From: Pseudomonadota bacterium
GTDB lineage: Bacteria; Pseudomonadota; Gammaproteobacteria; Halothiobacillales; Halothiobacillaceae
Reading direction: 5' to 3'
Length of the DNA stretch: 15,553 bases
Assembly: GCA_021795795.1 (NCBI GenBank)
Contig: JAJYPA010000150.1
Location: 1-15,553, forward strand
The translations under genes were made by a program, and so were the position numbers. Below, piece by piece: positions 1 to 7,423 of this stretch. Under the pieces are notes generated by a model. That model searched no databases, had not been told where the DNA came from, and saw only the letters and a program-made list of their open reading frames with translations. Numbering within the stretch: position 1 is the first letter of the stretch; the number at the start of each line of letters is the position of its first letter.

Positions 1-321
1 GCGACCGGGTTAATGTCTGGCGGCCCGGACCTGTCGGTCTGCGCGGAAGGGAAAAGTATACTGGCGGTGTCCTGGCGGTACATAGCCCGCTATGGAAGGT
101 CATGGAGAGGGCGTGGGGCAGGGTGGGGGATGACCTAAAGGTGTCCTGACGGTGCACTGAGACGCCCTCAGGGCCTTTCCGCTATGCTCGGAATGCCGAG
201 AAGGGAAAGTAGAACGGCGCATCCCTTGAAATCGGGTGGTTTGTTGGTTGGGTGGATGGCGGGATTATGGCGTAGCGCCGTTCTGTTGCGGCAACAATCA
301 TAACCCCCCGTGTATTTTGGC
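1..321. other. Stretch without a recognisable gene
   Basis: Apart from the repeats above, I see only a short hairpin (stem CTCGG 187-191 with CCGAG 196-200) and short open frames with no recognisable protein. The minus-strand sbcC fragment stops at 322-324 and nothing convincing follows it. Confidence 0.4.
18..156 (+). repeat. TGGCGGT-type direct repeats, candidate integrase arm sites (left cluster)
   Basis: TGGCGGC occurs at 18-24, TGGCGGT at 62-68 and 73-79 (11 bp apart, one helical turn) and TGACGGT at 148-154. The longer unit GGTGTCCTGGCGGTACA at 66-82 is nearly repeated at 140-156 (two differences). A related unit lies beside the tRNA-Phe fragment at 12203-12219. Short directly repeated sites near both ends of a tRNA-integrated element are typical of tyrosine-integrase arm binding. 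That assignment is inference. Confidence 0.4.
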
Positions 322-836
322 CTAAAATACGCAACCAGGCCCAGATATGGCACTTCTCCCCCCTGTTCTCGGTGTCACTTGAATCTGGGTGCCAATACGC
401 TCTTTGAGAGCAGCCACATGGGAAATCACGCCAATGAGCTTGCCTTCCTGCTGGAGACCCGCAAGAGTTTCCAGGGCCATATCCAAGGCTTCCTCGTCCA
501 GCGTGCCGAAACCTTCATCCAGAAACAGGGAATCCACCCGCACATTTTTACTGGCCATGTGCGAGAGGCCCAGCGCCAGAGCCAGGCTGACGATGAAGCT
601 CTCTCCACCCGAGAGGTTTTTGGTGGAACGCACCTCTCCGGCCTGATAGTTATCGATCACATTGAGTTCCAGAGGTTGCCTGCCATCGCGGACCAGCAGA
701 TAGCGGTCGGTCATTTTTTGCAGTTGCCGGTTGGCGTGGCTGACCATCAGCTCAAAAGTCAGACCTTGGGCAAAATTGCGGTATTTCTTGCCATCGCTGG
801 AACCGATGAGCTCGTGCGGACTAGCCCAACTTAGAT
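322..836 (-). pseudogene. sbcC: Truncated sbcC, 3' end only (SbcCD nuclease ATPase subunit)
   Basis: SbcC is the SMC-like ATPase subunit of the SbcCD complex, which cleaves DNA hairpins and processes double-strand ends. The reading frame gives about 170 residues matching the C-terminal ATPase lobe. It has a conserved block beginning ELIGSSDGKK (about 786-820), the ABC signature LSGGESF, the Walker B region LFLDEGFGTLD, and the H-loop segment GVISHV. The frame ends with TAG at 322-324, near the family's natural C-terminus. The N-terminal Walker A domain and the coiled coils, normally some 800 residues or more, are absent. Similarity stops between about 816 and 836, where the frame runs into unrelated sequence. 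An internal ATG at 745-747 would give 141 residues, but such a product lacks the P-loop and should be inactive. Confidence 0.85.
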
Positions 837-1145
837 TTCCACCTGCGACGACGAGTGGCTGGAAGAGGAAAGTCAGAGGCTGCTGCCTTTCGGTCCGACG
901 GTGGGTGACCTGATTGCATCTCTAAACTACGTAGTCTGGTCATTATCCCAGTACCAGTATATGTAGGTGGCTGGAGGTTTTGCTTGCTCTTGATGGATGG
1001 CTCCGTGGATGATCAACGGCTCCACTATTCGTGCGTTGATATATAACAAATACCTAGAATAGAAAATATGATTGATCAGGACAAATGAGATGACACCGGT
1101 AGAACTGTAAGCACCCCAGTCATTATTGTAGAAATTGCTTTACTG
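837..1145. other. Junction and AT-richer leader without a recognisable gene
   Basis: Beyond the sbcC breakpoint a plus-strand frame stays open from 835 to about 966 and ends in TAG. Its translation begins ISTCDDEWLEEES, is acidic and matches no family I know. It may be the tail of a lost gene. A perfect 10-bp palindrome, ACTACGTAGT, lies at 926-935. The remainder is visibly richer in A and T than the operon that follows. Confidence 0.35.
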
Positions 1146-1149
1146 CATA

Positions 1150-1178
1150 TTGACAATCATGATCTGGCCGCTTACGAT
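1150..1178 (+). promoter_or_regulatory. Sigma70-type promoter of the R-M operon with repeat symmetry
   Basis: A consensus -35 box TTGACA (1150-1155) is followed after exactly 17 bp by TACGAT (1173-1178), a fair -10 box, with transcription expected near 1185. An inverted repeat, ACAATC at 1153-1158 and GATTGT at 1176-1181, overlaps both boxes. The octamer CATATTGA occurs at 1146-1153 and again at 1185-1192. This layout suits an operator for a repressor, but no regulator gene lies beside it. A Shine-Dalgarno GGAG at 1203-1206 serves the ATG at 1218. It is the only intergenic gap in front of the operon, so it probably drives all eight genes. Confidence 0.55.
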
Positions 1179-1217
1179 TGTAGCCATATTGAATGACGTA
1201 ACGGAGTTATTGCAAAT

Positions 1218-1799
1218 ATGGACCTGGGCAAACTAGCCGATGTGCAGATGGGCTATCCCTTCCGGTCGCGCCTAGAGCACGACCCACAGGGCGATGTCGC
1301 GGTAATCCAGATGAAAGACATCGACGATGCCAATTTGGTGCATATCGATGAAGCTATCAAGGTTACGTTGCCGAGGGGCAAAGAGCATCATCTGCTGCGT
1401 GCGGGTGATCTGCTGTTTCGCTCGCGTGGTCGTAGCAACGGGGCAGCGCTGGTGTCTGGCGATGTTGGGACAGCAGTGCTGTCAGCCCCGTTGCTGTTGA
1501 TCCGCCCTCATGGCGTATTGCCCGACTACCTGTGTTGGTTCATCAATACACCGGCCACCCAGGCACAGCTTGCGGCGCTGTCTGAGGGTACCTCGGTGCG
1601 GATGATTAGCGCTGAGGCACTGAAAGCGCTCGATATTCCGCTACCTACTGCGGCAGCACAGCAACGTATTGCGCAAGCCGCCGCTCTCGCTGAAAGAGAA
1701 CGGTCGCTAATGGCTCAGATTGCCGTCCAGCGCCAACGATTAACGACCCACATCCTGATGCAGTACGCCCATCACATCCCGAAAAAGGCTCACCCATGA
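1218..1799 (+). CDS. Single-TRD HsdS-like specificity protein (half-S)
   Basis: HsdS subunits direct type I enzymes to split DNA sites through two target-recognition domains (TRDs), each followed by a helical spacer. This 193-residue protein has one set only. A TRD fills about residues 1-135, including a QMKDID segment and the RAGDLLFRSRG block typical of S subunits. A junction motif IPLPTAAAQQRI follows at 140-151, then a terminal helix to about 180. Normal HsdS is 400 or more residues. The ATG has GGAG 11 bases upstream and is the first start after the promoter. Its stop overlaps the hsdM start by four bases. Half-S proteins are known to work as dimers on palindromic sites, so it may be a second, functional specificity subunit; it may also be a relic of a full one. 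Codon use is less G+C biased than in hsdM. Confidence 0.75.
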   Translation: MDLGKLADVQMGYPFRSRLEHDPQGDVAVIQMKDIDDANLVHIDEAIKVTLPRGKEHHLLRAGDLLFRSRGRSNGAALVSGDVGTAVLSAPLLLIRPHGVLPDYLCWFINTPATQAQLAALSEGTSVRMISAEALKALDIPLPTAAAQQRIAQAAALAERERSLMAQIAVQRQRLTTHILMQYAHHIPKKAHP

Positions 1800-3355
1800 C
1801 CGACCAGCTCAGCCAACAAGACGTCAACAACACCGCCTGGGCCGCCTGCGACACCTTCCGCGGCGTCATCGACCCGGCGCAGTACAAGGACTACATCCTG
1901 GTGATGCTGTTCCTCAAGTACATTAGCGACCAGTGGGCCGACCACTACGCCGAGTACCAGAAGGAATACGGTGACAACGAGGAACGCATCCGCCGCAAGC
2001 TCGAACGCGAGCGCTTCATCCTGCCCTACGTCGAGTTCAAGGACGAGAAGACCGGCGAGGTTACTGACCGCTTCCTGGCCGACTTCCACGCCCTGTACGA
2101 GCGCCGCAAGGCGGCCAACCTCGGCGAGCTGATCAACATCGTCCTCGACCACATCGAGGAGGGCAACAAGGCCAAGCTCGAAGGCGTGTTCCGCAACATC
2201 GACTTCAATTCCGAAGCCAACCTCGGCAAGACCAAGGACCGCAACCGCCGCCTGGAAAACTTGCTGGGCGATTTCGCCAAGCTCGATCTTCGCCCCTCGC
2301 GCGTCTCCGAGGACGTGATCGGCGACACCTACATCTACCTGATCGAACGCTTCGCCTCTGATGCCGGCAAGAAGGCCGGCGAGTTCTACACACCAAAACA
2401 GGTGTCGAAGCTGCTGGCGCAGTTGGTCGCCCCCAAGCCTGGAGACCGCATCTGCGACCCCACCTGTGGCGCCGGTGGCCTGCTGATCGAAGCCGCCGCG
2501 CTGGTCGAGGCGCAAGGCAGCCGCGATTTCGCCCTGTTCGGCCAGGAGGTCAACGGCAGTACCTGGGCGCTGGCCCGCATGAACATGTTCCTGCACGGCA
2601 AGGACGCCGCCCGCATCGAATGGGGCGACACCCTCAACAGCCCAGCGCTGGTGGAAGCCGACCGCCTGATGCGCTTCAACGTGGTCGTGGCCAACCCGCC
2701 CTTCAGCCTGGACAAGTGGGGCGGCCAGGAGGTCGAGGCCGACCGCTACAGCCGCTTCTGGCGCGGCCTGCCGCCCAAATCCAAGGGCGACTACGCCTTC
2801 ATCACCCACATGATCGAGACCTCACTGCCGCAGGAAGGCCGCGTGGCCGTGGTGGTGCCCCACGGCGTGCTGTTCCGGGGCGGGGCCGAAGGCCGCATAC
2901 GCCGTGCCCTGATCGAGGAGAACCTGCTCGATGCCGTCATCGGCCTGCCGGGCAACTTGTTCCCCACCACCTCGATCCCGGTCGCCATCTTGGTGTTCGA
3001 CCGCGCCCGCGAAAAGGGTGGCGCCCGCGAGGACTGCCAGGACGTGCTGTTCATCGACGCCAGCCGTGACTACCAAAGCGGCAAGAACCAGAACGCCCTG
3101 CTCGACGAGCACATGGCGAAGGTGCTCGCCACCTTCCGCGCCCGGCAGCCGGTGGACAAGTATGCCCATATAGCCAGCCTGCAGGAGATCGCCGACAACG
3201 ATTTCAACCTCAACATCCCGCGCTACGTGGACACCTTCGAGGAAGAGGAAGAGATCGACGTCGCCGCCGTCGAGCAGGAGATCGAGCGCCTGGAGGGCGA
3301 GCTGGCCGAGGTGCGCCTGCACATGAAGCAGTACCTCAAGGAGCTGGGCATATGA
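1796..3355 (+). CDS. hsdM: Type I restriction-modification DNA methyltransferase subunit HsdM
   Basis: HsdM transfers a methyl group from S-adenosylmethionine to adenine N6 in the site chosen by HsdS; M2S1 is the methylase and R2M2S1 the restriction complex. The 519-residue length is typical. The N-terminal HsdM helical domain lies in about residues 10-165. GEFYTP at 195-200 starts the catalytic domain. The SAM-binding motif DPTCGAGG is at 221-228 and the catalytic motif IV NPPF at 300-303. An acidic, probably coiled-coil tail of about 60 residues ends the protein. All key residues are present. It begins with a 4-base overlap on the half-S gene and ends with a 4-base overlap on the BRO-like gene. 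Third codon positions are almost all G or C. Confidence 0.95.
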   Translation: MTDQLSQQDVNNTAWAACDTFRGVIDPAQYKDYILVMLFLKYISDQWADHYAEYQKEYGDNEERIRRKLERERFILPYVEFKDEKTGEVTDRFLADFHALYERRKAANLGELINIVLDHIEEGNKAKLEGVFRNIDFNSEANLGKTKDRNRRLENLLGDFAKLDLRPSRVSEDVIGDTYIYLIERFASDAGKKAGEFYTPKQVSKLLAQLVAPKPGDRICDPTCGAGGLLIEAAALVEAQGSRDFALFGQEVNGSTWALARMNMFLHGKDAARIEWGDTLNSPALVEADRLMRFNVVVANPPFSLDKWGGQEVEADRYSRFWRGLPPKSKGDYAFITHMIETSLPQEGRVAVVVPHGVLFRGGAEGRIRRALIEENLLDAVIGLPGNLFPTTSIPVAILVFDRAREKGGAREDCQDVLFIDASRDYQSGKNQNALLDEHMAKVLATFRARQPVDKYAHIASLQEIADNDFNLNIPRYVDTFEEEEEIDVAAVEQEIERLEGELAEVRLHMKQYLKELGI

Positions 3356-4272
3356 GCAAGAAGAACACCCCATCCGCTCCGGACGGCGAAGGCCGTATCG
3401 TCGTCTTTCAGGAGCAGGCCATCCGCCGCACCTGGCATGAAGACCAATGGTGGTTCTCCGTCATCGATGTGGTGGGGGTGCTCTCGGAGAGCCGCAACGC
3501 CAACCGCTACTGGTCGGATCTCAAGCGCAAACTGGCTCAGGAAGCGGGCTCCTGGCAACCTTACGAGAAAATCGTAAGGTTGAAACTGGCAGCACCCGAC
3601 GGCAAACAGCGCGAAACCGACTGCGCCAATATCGAGACCTTGTTCCGCATCATCCAGTCCATCCCCTCGCCCAAGGCCGAACCCTTCAAGCGCTGGCTGG
3701 CCCAGGTGGGCTACGAGCGTGTGCGGGAGATCGAAGACCCGGAACGGGCCAGCGCTCGGGCGCACGAACTCTACGAGGCCAAGGGCTACCCCAAGGACTG
3801 GATCGAGAAGCGCATGCGCTCCATCGCCATCCGGGGCGCACTCACCGACGAATGGAAAGCGCGCGGTGTTGCCGAAGGCCGGGAATATTCCATCCTCACC
3901 GCCGAAATTGCCCGCGCCACCTTCGGCGTCACCCCCGGCGACCATAAGAAGCTCAAGGGCCTGGAGCAGGCCAAGACGGCCAACCTGCGCGATCACATGA
4001 CCGACCTGGAGTTGATCTTCACCATGCTTGGCGAAGCCAGCACCACCGAAATCGCCAAGCGCAAGGATGCGCAAGGTTTCTATCAGAACAAAGCTGCTGC
4101 CAGGGAGGGTGGCGCGGTCGCCGGCAATGCGCGCAAGGAACTCGAAGCCAAGTCGGGCACGCCAGTCGTCGGCCGCACGAACTACCTGGCTTCGCCGGAG
4201 ACCTTTGTGTCCAAAGACACCGGCACCCAGCCGCGCGAAAAGGGCAAGAAGAAGCTGGAGAATAAAAAATGA
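3352..4272 (+). CDS. BRO-N / DinD-like protein inside the R-M operon
   Basis: BRO-N domains occur in phage and baculovirus antirepressor-like proteins and are thought to bind DNA. DinD is an SOS-induced E. coli protein reported to inhibit RecA. In this 306-residue protein, residues 14-115 look like BRO-N, with the segments WWFSVIDVVGVL and RYWSDLKRKL. The C-terminal part around 205-265 (LEQAKTANLRDHMTDLELIFTM and the stretch after it) resembles the C-terminal half of DinD, from memory. The tail is lysine-rich. It is coupled to hsdM and to the RhuM gene by ATGA overlaps. Its role in an R-M locus is unknown; DNA-binding regulation or protection of host DNA ends are possibilities, both inference. 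A perfect 11-bp inverted repeat lies in the coding sequence at 3556-3582. Confidence 0.75.
   Translation: MSKKNTPSAPDGEGRIVVFQEQAIRRTWHEDQWWFSVIDVVGVLSESRNANRYWSDLKRKLAQEAGSWQPYEKIVRLKLAAPDGKQRETDCANIETLFRIIQSIPSPKAEPFKRWLAQVGYERVREIEDPERASARAHELYEAKGYPKDWIEKRMRSIAIRGALTDEWKARGVAEGREYSILTAEIARATFGVTPGDHKKLKGLEQAKTANLRDHMTDLELIFTMLGEASTTEIAKRKDAQGFYQNKAAAREGGAVAGNARKELEAKSGTPVVGRTNYLASPETFVSKDTGTQPREKGKKKLENKK
3556..3582 (+). other. Strong hairpin inside the BRO/DinD-like coding sequence
   Basis: CAACCTTACGA (3556-3566) and TCGTAAGGTTG (3572-3582) are perfect 11-bp inverted complements around the 5-base loop GAAAA. In mRNA this forms a stable stem about 200 bases into the gene. There is no T-run after it, so it is not an intrinsic terminator. 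Confidence 0.6.
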
Positions 4273-5282
4273 GCGGCGGTGAACTGATTCTCTACACTGC
4301 GGAGGACGGCAGCGCCGCCATTCAGTTGCGCGCCGAGGACGGCACTGTCTGGCTTACTCAACTGGAGATGGCCACCCTGTTCGATACGTCTAAGCAAAAC
4401 ATTGCAAAGCACCTCAAAGCCATATTTGCCGAGGGTGAGCTGTCCCCACATTCAGTTGTCAGCCAATGGTTGACAACTGCTGCCGATGGCAAGAACTACA
4501 AGGTGGCCCATTACAACCTCGATGCCATCCTGGCCGTGGGTTACCGGGTGCGCCCCCCGCGCGGCACCCAGTTCCGCCAGTGGGCCACCACCCACCTGCG
4601 CGAATACTTGGTCAAAGGCTTCGCCATCGACGACGCCCGGCTCAAGGAGCCCGGCGGCTGGGACTACTTCGACGAGCTGCTGGCGCGCATCCGCGACATC
4701 CGAGCCTCGGAGAAGCGCTTCTACCAGAAGGTCCGCGACATCTACGCCACGTCGGTCGACTACGACAGCAAGTCCGAGGCTGCCCAGCTGTTCTTCAAGA
4801 AGGTACAGAACAAGATGCTCTGGGCCGTCACCGGCCACACCGCGCCCGAACTCATCGCCGGCCGCGCCGACCCCGCCCTGCCCAACATGGGCCTGACCAC
4901 ATGGCAGGGTGGCCGGGTGCGCAAGCAAGATGTCACCGTCGCCAAGAACTACCTGAGCCGCGAAGAGATCGAGGCCCTGGACCGCATCGTAGTCATGTAC
5001 CTCGATTACGCCGAGGACCAGGCCCAGCGCCGTCGCACCCTGACCATGCACGACTGGGAAGACAAGCTCGACGCCTTCCTGCAGTTCAATGAACGCGAGG
5101 TGCTGACCCACGCCGGCAAGCTGCGCGCCGACGTGGCGGAAAAGCTGGCGCTGGAGCGCTACGAGAGTTTCGATGCTGCGCGGCGGGAGGCGGCGCGGCT
5201 GGCGGCGGATGCCGAGTACATGGCGGCTCTCGAACAGACCGAGCGGCAGCTGGAAGGCAAAGGGCGGGGGAAGAAGAAATGA
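4269..5282 (+). CDS. RhuM-family protein (putative DNA-binding, R-M associated)
   Basis: RhuM is named after a gene of Salmonella pathogenicity island 3; its biochemical role is not established. The 337-residue length is typical. Residues 8-30 form a short beta region. Residues 28-58 (VWLTQLEMATLFDTSKQNIA and onward) look like a helix-turn-helix that reads like a phage-repressor DNA-binding unit. The conserved block YNLDAILAVGYRV with GTQFRQWA follows at about 81-108. A long helical region runs to the end, and the tail is basic (KGRGKKK). It overlaps the neighbouring genes by four bases on each side. RhuM genes recur inside type I R-M loci, which suggests a linked function such as regulation, but I cannot name one. 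A perfect 9-bp inverted repeat (4453-4461 with 4471-4479) lies in the coding sequence. Confidence 0.85.
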   Translation: MSGGELILYTAEDGSAAIQLRAEDGTVWLTQLEMATLFDTSKQNIAKHLKAIFAEGELSPHSVVSQWLTTAADGKNYKVAHYNLDAILAVGYRVRPPRGTQFRQWATTHLREYLVKGFAIDDARLKEPGGWDYFDELLARIRDIRASEKRFYQKVRDIYATSVDYDSKSEAAQLFFKKVQNKMLWAVTGHTAPELIAGRADPALPNMGLTTWQGGRVRKQDVTVAKNYLSREEIEALDRIVVMYLDYAEDQAQRRRTLTMHDWEDKLDAFLQFNEREVLTHAGKLRADVAEKLALERYESFDAARREAARLAADAEYMAALEQTERQLEGKGRGKKK

Positions 5283-6598
5283 GCGCAGAACGCCTAACCC
5301 CTCTCCTTTTTGGACCTTGCCCACCTGAATGGAAACAGCCGTACATCGACGAAATCACGGACCTTTTGACCAACGGGTTCGTCGGTCCATCCTTGCCGCA
5401 CCAGACAGAGAACAGTGAGACGGGAATCTGCTATCTGCAGGGCTTCAACGTCAGGCCGAACAAACTGGACTTGGCACGCACCACCTGGGTCACGCATGAC
5501 TTCCATGCGAAGAATCGGAAGAGCCAGCTTCGCGAAGGAGACGTACTTGTCGTTCAGTCCGGACATATCGGCACAGCCGCGGTCGTACCCAAGGAAGCCG
5601 CCGGTTCTAATTGCCACGCGGTGATCATCTGTCGGTTCAAATCCAGCATCGTCGATCCAGATTTCGCCTCGCAGTATCTGAACTCTCAGATTGGCCAAGC
5701 CAGACTGCGCGGCCTACATGTTGGCTCATCACTGCCTCACATCAACACCAGCGAACTCGGAAGATTCAAGCTTCCACTGCCGCCGCTGCATGAGCAGAGG
5801 AATCTTGCACAGCTCTGGGTCACCTGGGACACCGCCATCCAGAAAACCGAGCAACTGATCGCAGCGAAGGAGCGGCACTACAGCCACGAACTATCGCTCC
5901 TGATCAGCAGTAGCCAGCACCCGCACGCCCATGTCGGTGCCTTTGCCGAGGAAGTCTCCGCCCGCAATCGTGGCGGAACATGGCGGCACGTTCAAATTCG
6001 CGACATCGCGGATCGAGTCCAGCGCCAGAGCGATGGCGGCGATTACCCGTTGATGACGATTTCCTCTGCATCAGGATTCATCAGGCAAGAGGATCGGTAT
6101 AGCCGCTACATGGCGGGCGAAAGCGCCAAGACCTACACGTTTCTTCGTGCCGGCGACTTTTCCTACAACAAGGGAAACTCCAAGCGATACGAGTTCGGAT
6201 GCGTATTCCAACTCAAGGACTATGAAGCCGCATTAGTTCCAAGCGTTTACGTCAGCTTCAGACTCCATGAATCTGTTTGCGCGGCATATATGCGCCATCT
6301 GTTTGTGGCGGATTATCTCAAGCCGCAGTTGCGCGCATTGGTCAAGACAGGGGTGCGCAACAATGGCCTCCTGAATATTCGCCCCGACGAGTTCATGGGC
6401 ACGACAGTGCCTCTCCCACCCTTCGACCAGCAGATTCGGATCGCCAACATTCTGGACGCTGCGAGCGCAGAAATCGGTCTGCTGAGACAGCAACTGGCGG
6501 CCCTACGCACGCAGAAGCGCGGCCTGATGCAAAAGCTGCTCACCGGTCAGTGGCGGCTGCCCATCCCCGAGACTGCAGAGGAGGCCTCCGATGCCTAA
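5279..6598 (+). CDS. hsdS: Type I restriction-modification specificity subunit HsdS (two TRDs)
   Basis: This is the DNA-recognition subunit of the type I complex, binding a bipartite asymmetric site. The 439 residues show the classical duplicated design. TRD1 spans about residues 12-160 and ends in the conserved junction LPLPPLHEQ at 165-173. A helical spacer follows at about 175-210. TRD2 spans about 235-370, with its junction VPLPPFDQQ at 377-385, and a second helical region includes LRTQKRGLMQKLLTGQWRL near the end. The start overlaps the RhuM stop by four bases and the end overlaps the next start by eight. Codon use is clearly less G+C rich than in hsdM, rhuM and hsdR, as expected for a specificity gene exchanged between strains. 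The half-S gene at 1218 would compete with it for HsdM. Confidence 0.93.
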   Translation: MSAERLTPLLFGPCPPEWKQPYIDEITDLLTNGFVGPSLPHQTENSETGICYLQGFNVRPNKLDLARTTWVTHDFHAKNRKSQLREGDVLVVQSGHIGTAAVVPKEAAGSNCHAVIICRFKSSIVDPDFASQYLNSQIGQARLRGLHVGSSLPHINTSELGRFKLPLPPLHEQRNLAQLWVTWDTAIQKTEQLIAAKERHYSHELSLLISSSQHPHAHVGAFAEEVSARNRGGTWRHVQIRDIADRVQRQSDGGDYPLMTISSASGFIRQEDRYSRYMAGESAKTYTFLRAGDFSYNKGNSKRYEFGCVFQLKDYEAALVPSVYVSFRLHESVCAAYMRHLFVADYLKPQLRALVKTGVRNNGLLNIRPDEFMGTTVPLPPFDQQIRIANILDAASAEIGLLRQQLAALRTQKRGLMQKLLTGQWRLPIPETAEEASDA

Positions 6599-7421
6599 GA
6601 AACTCATCCCCATGGCCATTGCCTATGACTTCGATGGCACCCTCGCGCCGGGGAACATGCAGGAGTACGACTTCATTCCAGCCTTGAACATGATGTCCAA
6701 GGAGTTCTGGAAATCCGTGAACGACATCGCCCAAAGGCACGAGATGGACCAGATCCTCGCCTACATGTGGGCAATGCTGAGGCAGGCCGACAAGGCGGAC
6801 ATCCGGGTACACAAGTCGGACTTCAAGGATTTCGGGAAGAACATCACACTGTTTCCCGGCGTCTCCGACTGGTTCAAGCGGATCAACACCTACGCCAAGA
6901 GCAAGGGCATCCGGCTTGAGCATTTCATCATCTCCTCCGGCATCCGCGAGATGGTCGAAGGCACGCCGATCTACAAGGAATTCAAGAAGGTCTATGCCTC
7001 TGGATTCATGTTCGACCACAACGGAGTCGCTTGCTGGCCGGCGCTGGCGGTGAACTACACCACCAAGACCCAGTATCTGTTTCGTATCAACAAGGGCAGT
7101 CTGGATGTGCACGATAACTCGGTGATCAACAAGTTCGTGCCGAAGGATCAACGCCCGGTGCCGTTCGCGAACATGATCTTTATCGGTGATGGTGAAACCG
7201 ACATTCCTTGCATGAGGCTGGTCAAGGACCAGGGAGGTCATTCAATCGCGGTGTACAACGGCAACAAGCGCGGTGTGAAGAAGCATGCGGATCAACTTGT
7301 CATGGATGGCAGGGCAACACTATCCGCAGCGGCTGACTTTCAGGATGGAAGCACCATCGACGGGTGCGTAAAGGCGATCATCGACAAGGTGGAAGCCGCA
7401 GCCCGCGTTCGGGGAGCTTAG
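6591..7421 (+). CDS. HAD-superfamily phosphatase-like protein
   Basis: HAD enzymes mostly hydrolyse phosphoesters through an aspartyl-phosphate intermediate. This 276-residue protein keeps the whole active site: motif I DFDGT at 13-17 (nucleophile D13, acid/base D15), motif II at 113-117 (IISSG, with S115 or S116), a likely motif III lysine at K159 (TTKTQ), and motif IV GDGETD at 199-204. The cap inserted between motifs I and II (about residues 20-85) is helical and not recognisable. No signal peptide is seen, so it is cytoplasmic. Shine-Dalgarno GAGGAGG ends six bases before ATG 6591, inside the end of hsdS. It lies between hsdS and hsdR and shares the lower G+C codon use of hsdS. Its substrate is unknown; a nucleotide or DNA-end phosphate would suit the context, but that is speculation. 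Confidence 0.85.
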   Translation: MPKKLIPMAIAYDFDGTLAPGNMQEYDFIPALNMMSKEFWKSVNDIAQRHEMDQILAYMWAMLRQADKADIRVHKSDFKDFGKNITLFPGVSDWFKRINTYAKSKGIRLEHFIISSGIREMVEGTPIYKEFKKVYASGFMFDHNGVACWPALAVNYTTKTQYLFRINKGSLDVHDNSVINKFVPKDQRPVPFANMIFIGDGETDIPCMRLVKDQGGHSIAVYNGNKRGVKKHADQLVMDGRATLSAAADFQDGSTIDGCVKAIIDKVEAAARVRGA

Positions 7422-7423
7422 TG

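Noticed and set aside
310..834. 174-codon plus-strand frame over the sbcC fragment
   Set aside because: The opposite strand reads as SbcC with its signature and Walker B motifs; the plus frame has no known similarity.
1790..5324. Long minus-strand frames (339, 283 and 290 codons) opposite hsdM, the BRO/DinD-like gene and rhuM
   Set aside because: Same codon-bias shadow; no recognisable protein and they lie antisense to clear genes.
7364..7423. Upstream start giving a 1091-residue HsdR
   Set aside because: The extra 20 residues (MRKGDHRQGGSRSPRSGSLV) are a shadow of the HAD gene's end; ATG 7424 has a proper Shine-Dalgarno seven bases upstream.
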